NCBI RefSeq assembly: GCF_900250115.1
Contig: NZ_LT984803.1
Location: 992,001-1,056,000 of the forward strand
Length of the DNA stretch: 64,000 nt
Direction of reading: 5' to 3'
Origin: Cupriavidus taiwanensis
GTDB lineage: Bacteria > Pseudomonadota > Gammaproteobacteria > Burkholderiales > Burkholderiaceae
The translations under genes were made by a program, and so were the position numbers. Numbering within the stretch: position 1 is the stretch's first letter; each line of letters opens with the position of its first letter. Below, in pieces: positions 63,271-64,000 of this stretch. Below the pieces are notes generated by a model, which made no database searches, was not told the origin of the DNA, and saw nothing but the letters and a program-made list of their open reading frames with translations.

Positions 63271-64000
63271 TCAGCGTGCCGCATGTCCGGCCGGCGCGCC
63301 GCCCTGGGAAGCGGCCGGCGCCGCGGTGGCAAGGCTCTGCGCCAGGTCCACCAGCTTGACGAACTCGCCGCGGTAGCCGAAGCGGTCGGCGCCGCGCGCG
63401 CCTTGCGCCAGCGCGCGGGCGTCGGCGTAGCGCCAGGCGCCGGTGAACTTGCCGCCGCGCAGCACCTGGCCGAAGCCGGCCACCGCCGCGGCAAAGCGGA
63501 AGTCGTCGTCGCCCTGCGCCAGCGGGCGCAGCGCCTGCCGCGCCACGGTGACGTCGAGCAACTGGCTGGTGCTGGCCGCCGGCAGCTTGTAGCGCAGGCG
63601 CACATGCGCGAGTTCGCCATCGCGCCCCGGCGCCGGCGCCGCGCGCTGGTAGCGCAGCGGGTCGACCAGCCCCGGCTCGCCGGCCAGCGTCAGCTCGTAC
63701 AGCGCGGTCACGGCGTGGCCCGCGCCGATATCGCCGGCATCGACCTTGTCGTTGTTGAAATCCTCGCGCGCCAGCATGCGGTTCTCATAGCCGATCAGCC
63801 GGTACTCGGTCACCGTGGCCGGATTGAACTCGACCTGTATCTTCACGTCGCGCGCAATCGTGGCCAGCGTCGAGCTGATCTCGCTGGCCAGCACCTTGTT
63901 GCCTTCCATCAGGTTGTCGATGTAGGAATACGCGCCGTCGCCGGCATCGGCCAGCTGCTCCATCAGCTGCTCGTTGTAGTTGCCGGTGCCGAAGCCCAGC
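63271..64000 (-). CDS. VWA/DUF3520-domain protein, YfbK-like (5' end outside window)
   Basis: C-terminal part of a protein whose 5' end is beyond base 64000. The visible frame starts LGFGTGNYNEQLMEQLADAGDGAYSYID (split here as LGFGTGNYNEQL and MEQLADAGDG), the end of a von Willebrand A domain, followed by a DUF3520-like C-terminal domain (YRLIGYENRMLAREDFNNDKV). In E. coli YfbK these two domains occur together. Function unknown; its place upstream of an ECF sigma/anti-sigma pair is a recurring arrangement I recall for this family. Confidence 0.85.
   Translation of the reverse strand, partial: LGFGTGNYNEQLMEQLADAGDGAYSYIDNLMEGNKVLASEISSTLATIARDVKIQVEFNPATVTEYRLIGYENRMLAREDFNNDKVDAGDIGAGHAVTALYELTLAGEPGLVDPLRYQRAAPAPGRDGELAHVRLRYKLPAASTSQLLDVTVARQALRPLAQGDDDFRFAAAVAGFGQVLRGGKFTGAWRYADARALAQGARGADRFGYRGEFVKLVDLAQSLATAAPAASQGGAPAGHAAR

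Overview
The window is a GC-rich chromosomal segment of a betaproteobacterium. Gene content and order (ilvBHC-psd-pssA-leuA, rpsO-pnp, tpiA-secG-tRNA-Leu-nuoA-N, cyoABCD, urtABCDE-ureDABC) fit Burkholderiales, and the protein sequences look most like Cupriavidus/Ralstonia. The genus is an inference from recognition; no search was run. Nearly everything is core metabolism. There is no prophage, CRISPR array, IS element or plasmid-type module.

Layout. 1-7.5 kb: branched-chain amino acid synthesis (ilvB partial, ilvH, ilvC, leuA) interleaved with phospholipid synthesis (psd, pssA) and a LysM protein. leuA is preceded by an apparent leucine attenuator with a small, possibly leaderless, leader peptide. 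7.6-15 kb: an SmpA-like lipoprotein, an ABC binding protein, rpsO, pnp (with a long near-perfect leader hairpin), a quinone oxidoreductase, tpiA, secG and tRNA-Leu(GAG). 15.5-30.8 kb: the complete 14-subunit complex I operon plus a DUF2818 gene. Here nuoE and nuoF are read as one frame across a G5 tract. 30.9-35.7 kb: a Nudix hydrolase, then a lipid/acyl-CoA catabolic cluster (DUF1178, two acyl-CoA dehydrogenases, two MaoC dehydratases) behind a tandem TetR-type operator. 36.3-40.3 kb: cyoABCD quinol oxidase with an upstream FNR/Anr-type box. 40.3-42.4 kb: a gamma-glutamyltransferase lipoprotein. 42.8-55.1 kb: urea uptake and urease (urtABCDE, ureDA-hupE/ureJ-ureBCE, ureFG) behind a textbook sigma-54 promoter with NtrC-like sites. 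A DUF559 nuclease-like gene and an inverted pair of palindromic repeats sit between ureE and ureF. 55.1-64 kb: an XRE regulator, an unrecognised two-lobed protein, a glutathione transferase, an acyl-CoA dehydrogenase with a divergent LysR regulator, a CAP-domain lipoprotein, and a stress/ECF module (VWA protein partial, ECF sigma, anti-sigma with an apparent frameshift).

How it fits together: NADH is oxidised by Nuo and quinol by Cyo, with Cyo probably lowered at low oxygen. Urea is imported by Urt and split by nickel urease when nitrogen is short, through NtrC/sigma-54. Leucine synthesis is governed by translation of leader CTA codons. Two apparent reading-frame anomalies (nuoE/nuoF and the anti-sigma gene) both lie at G5/C5 homopolymers and would both be repaired by one extra G/C, so sequence error must be excluded before any biological reading.
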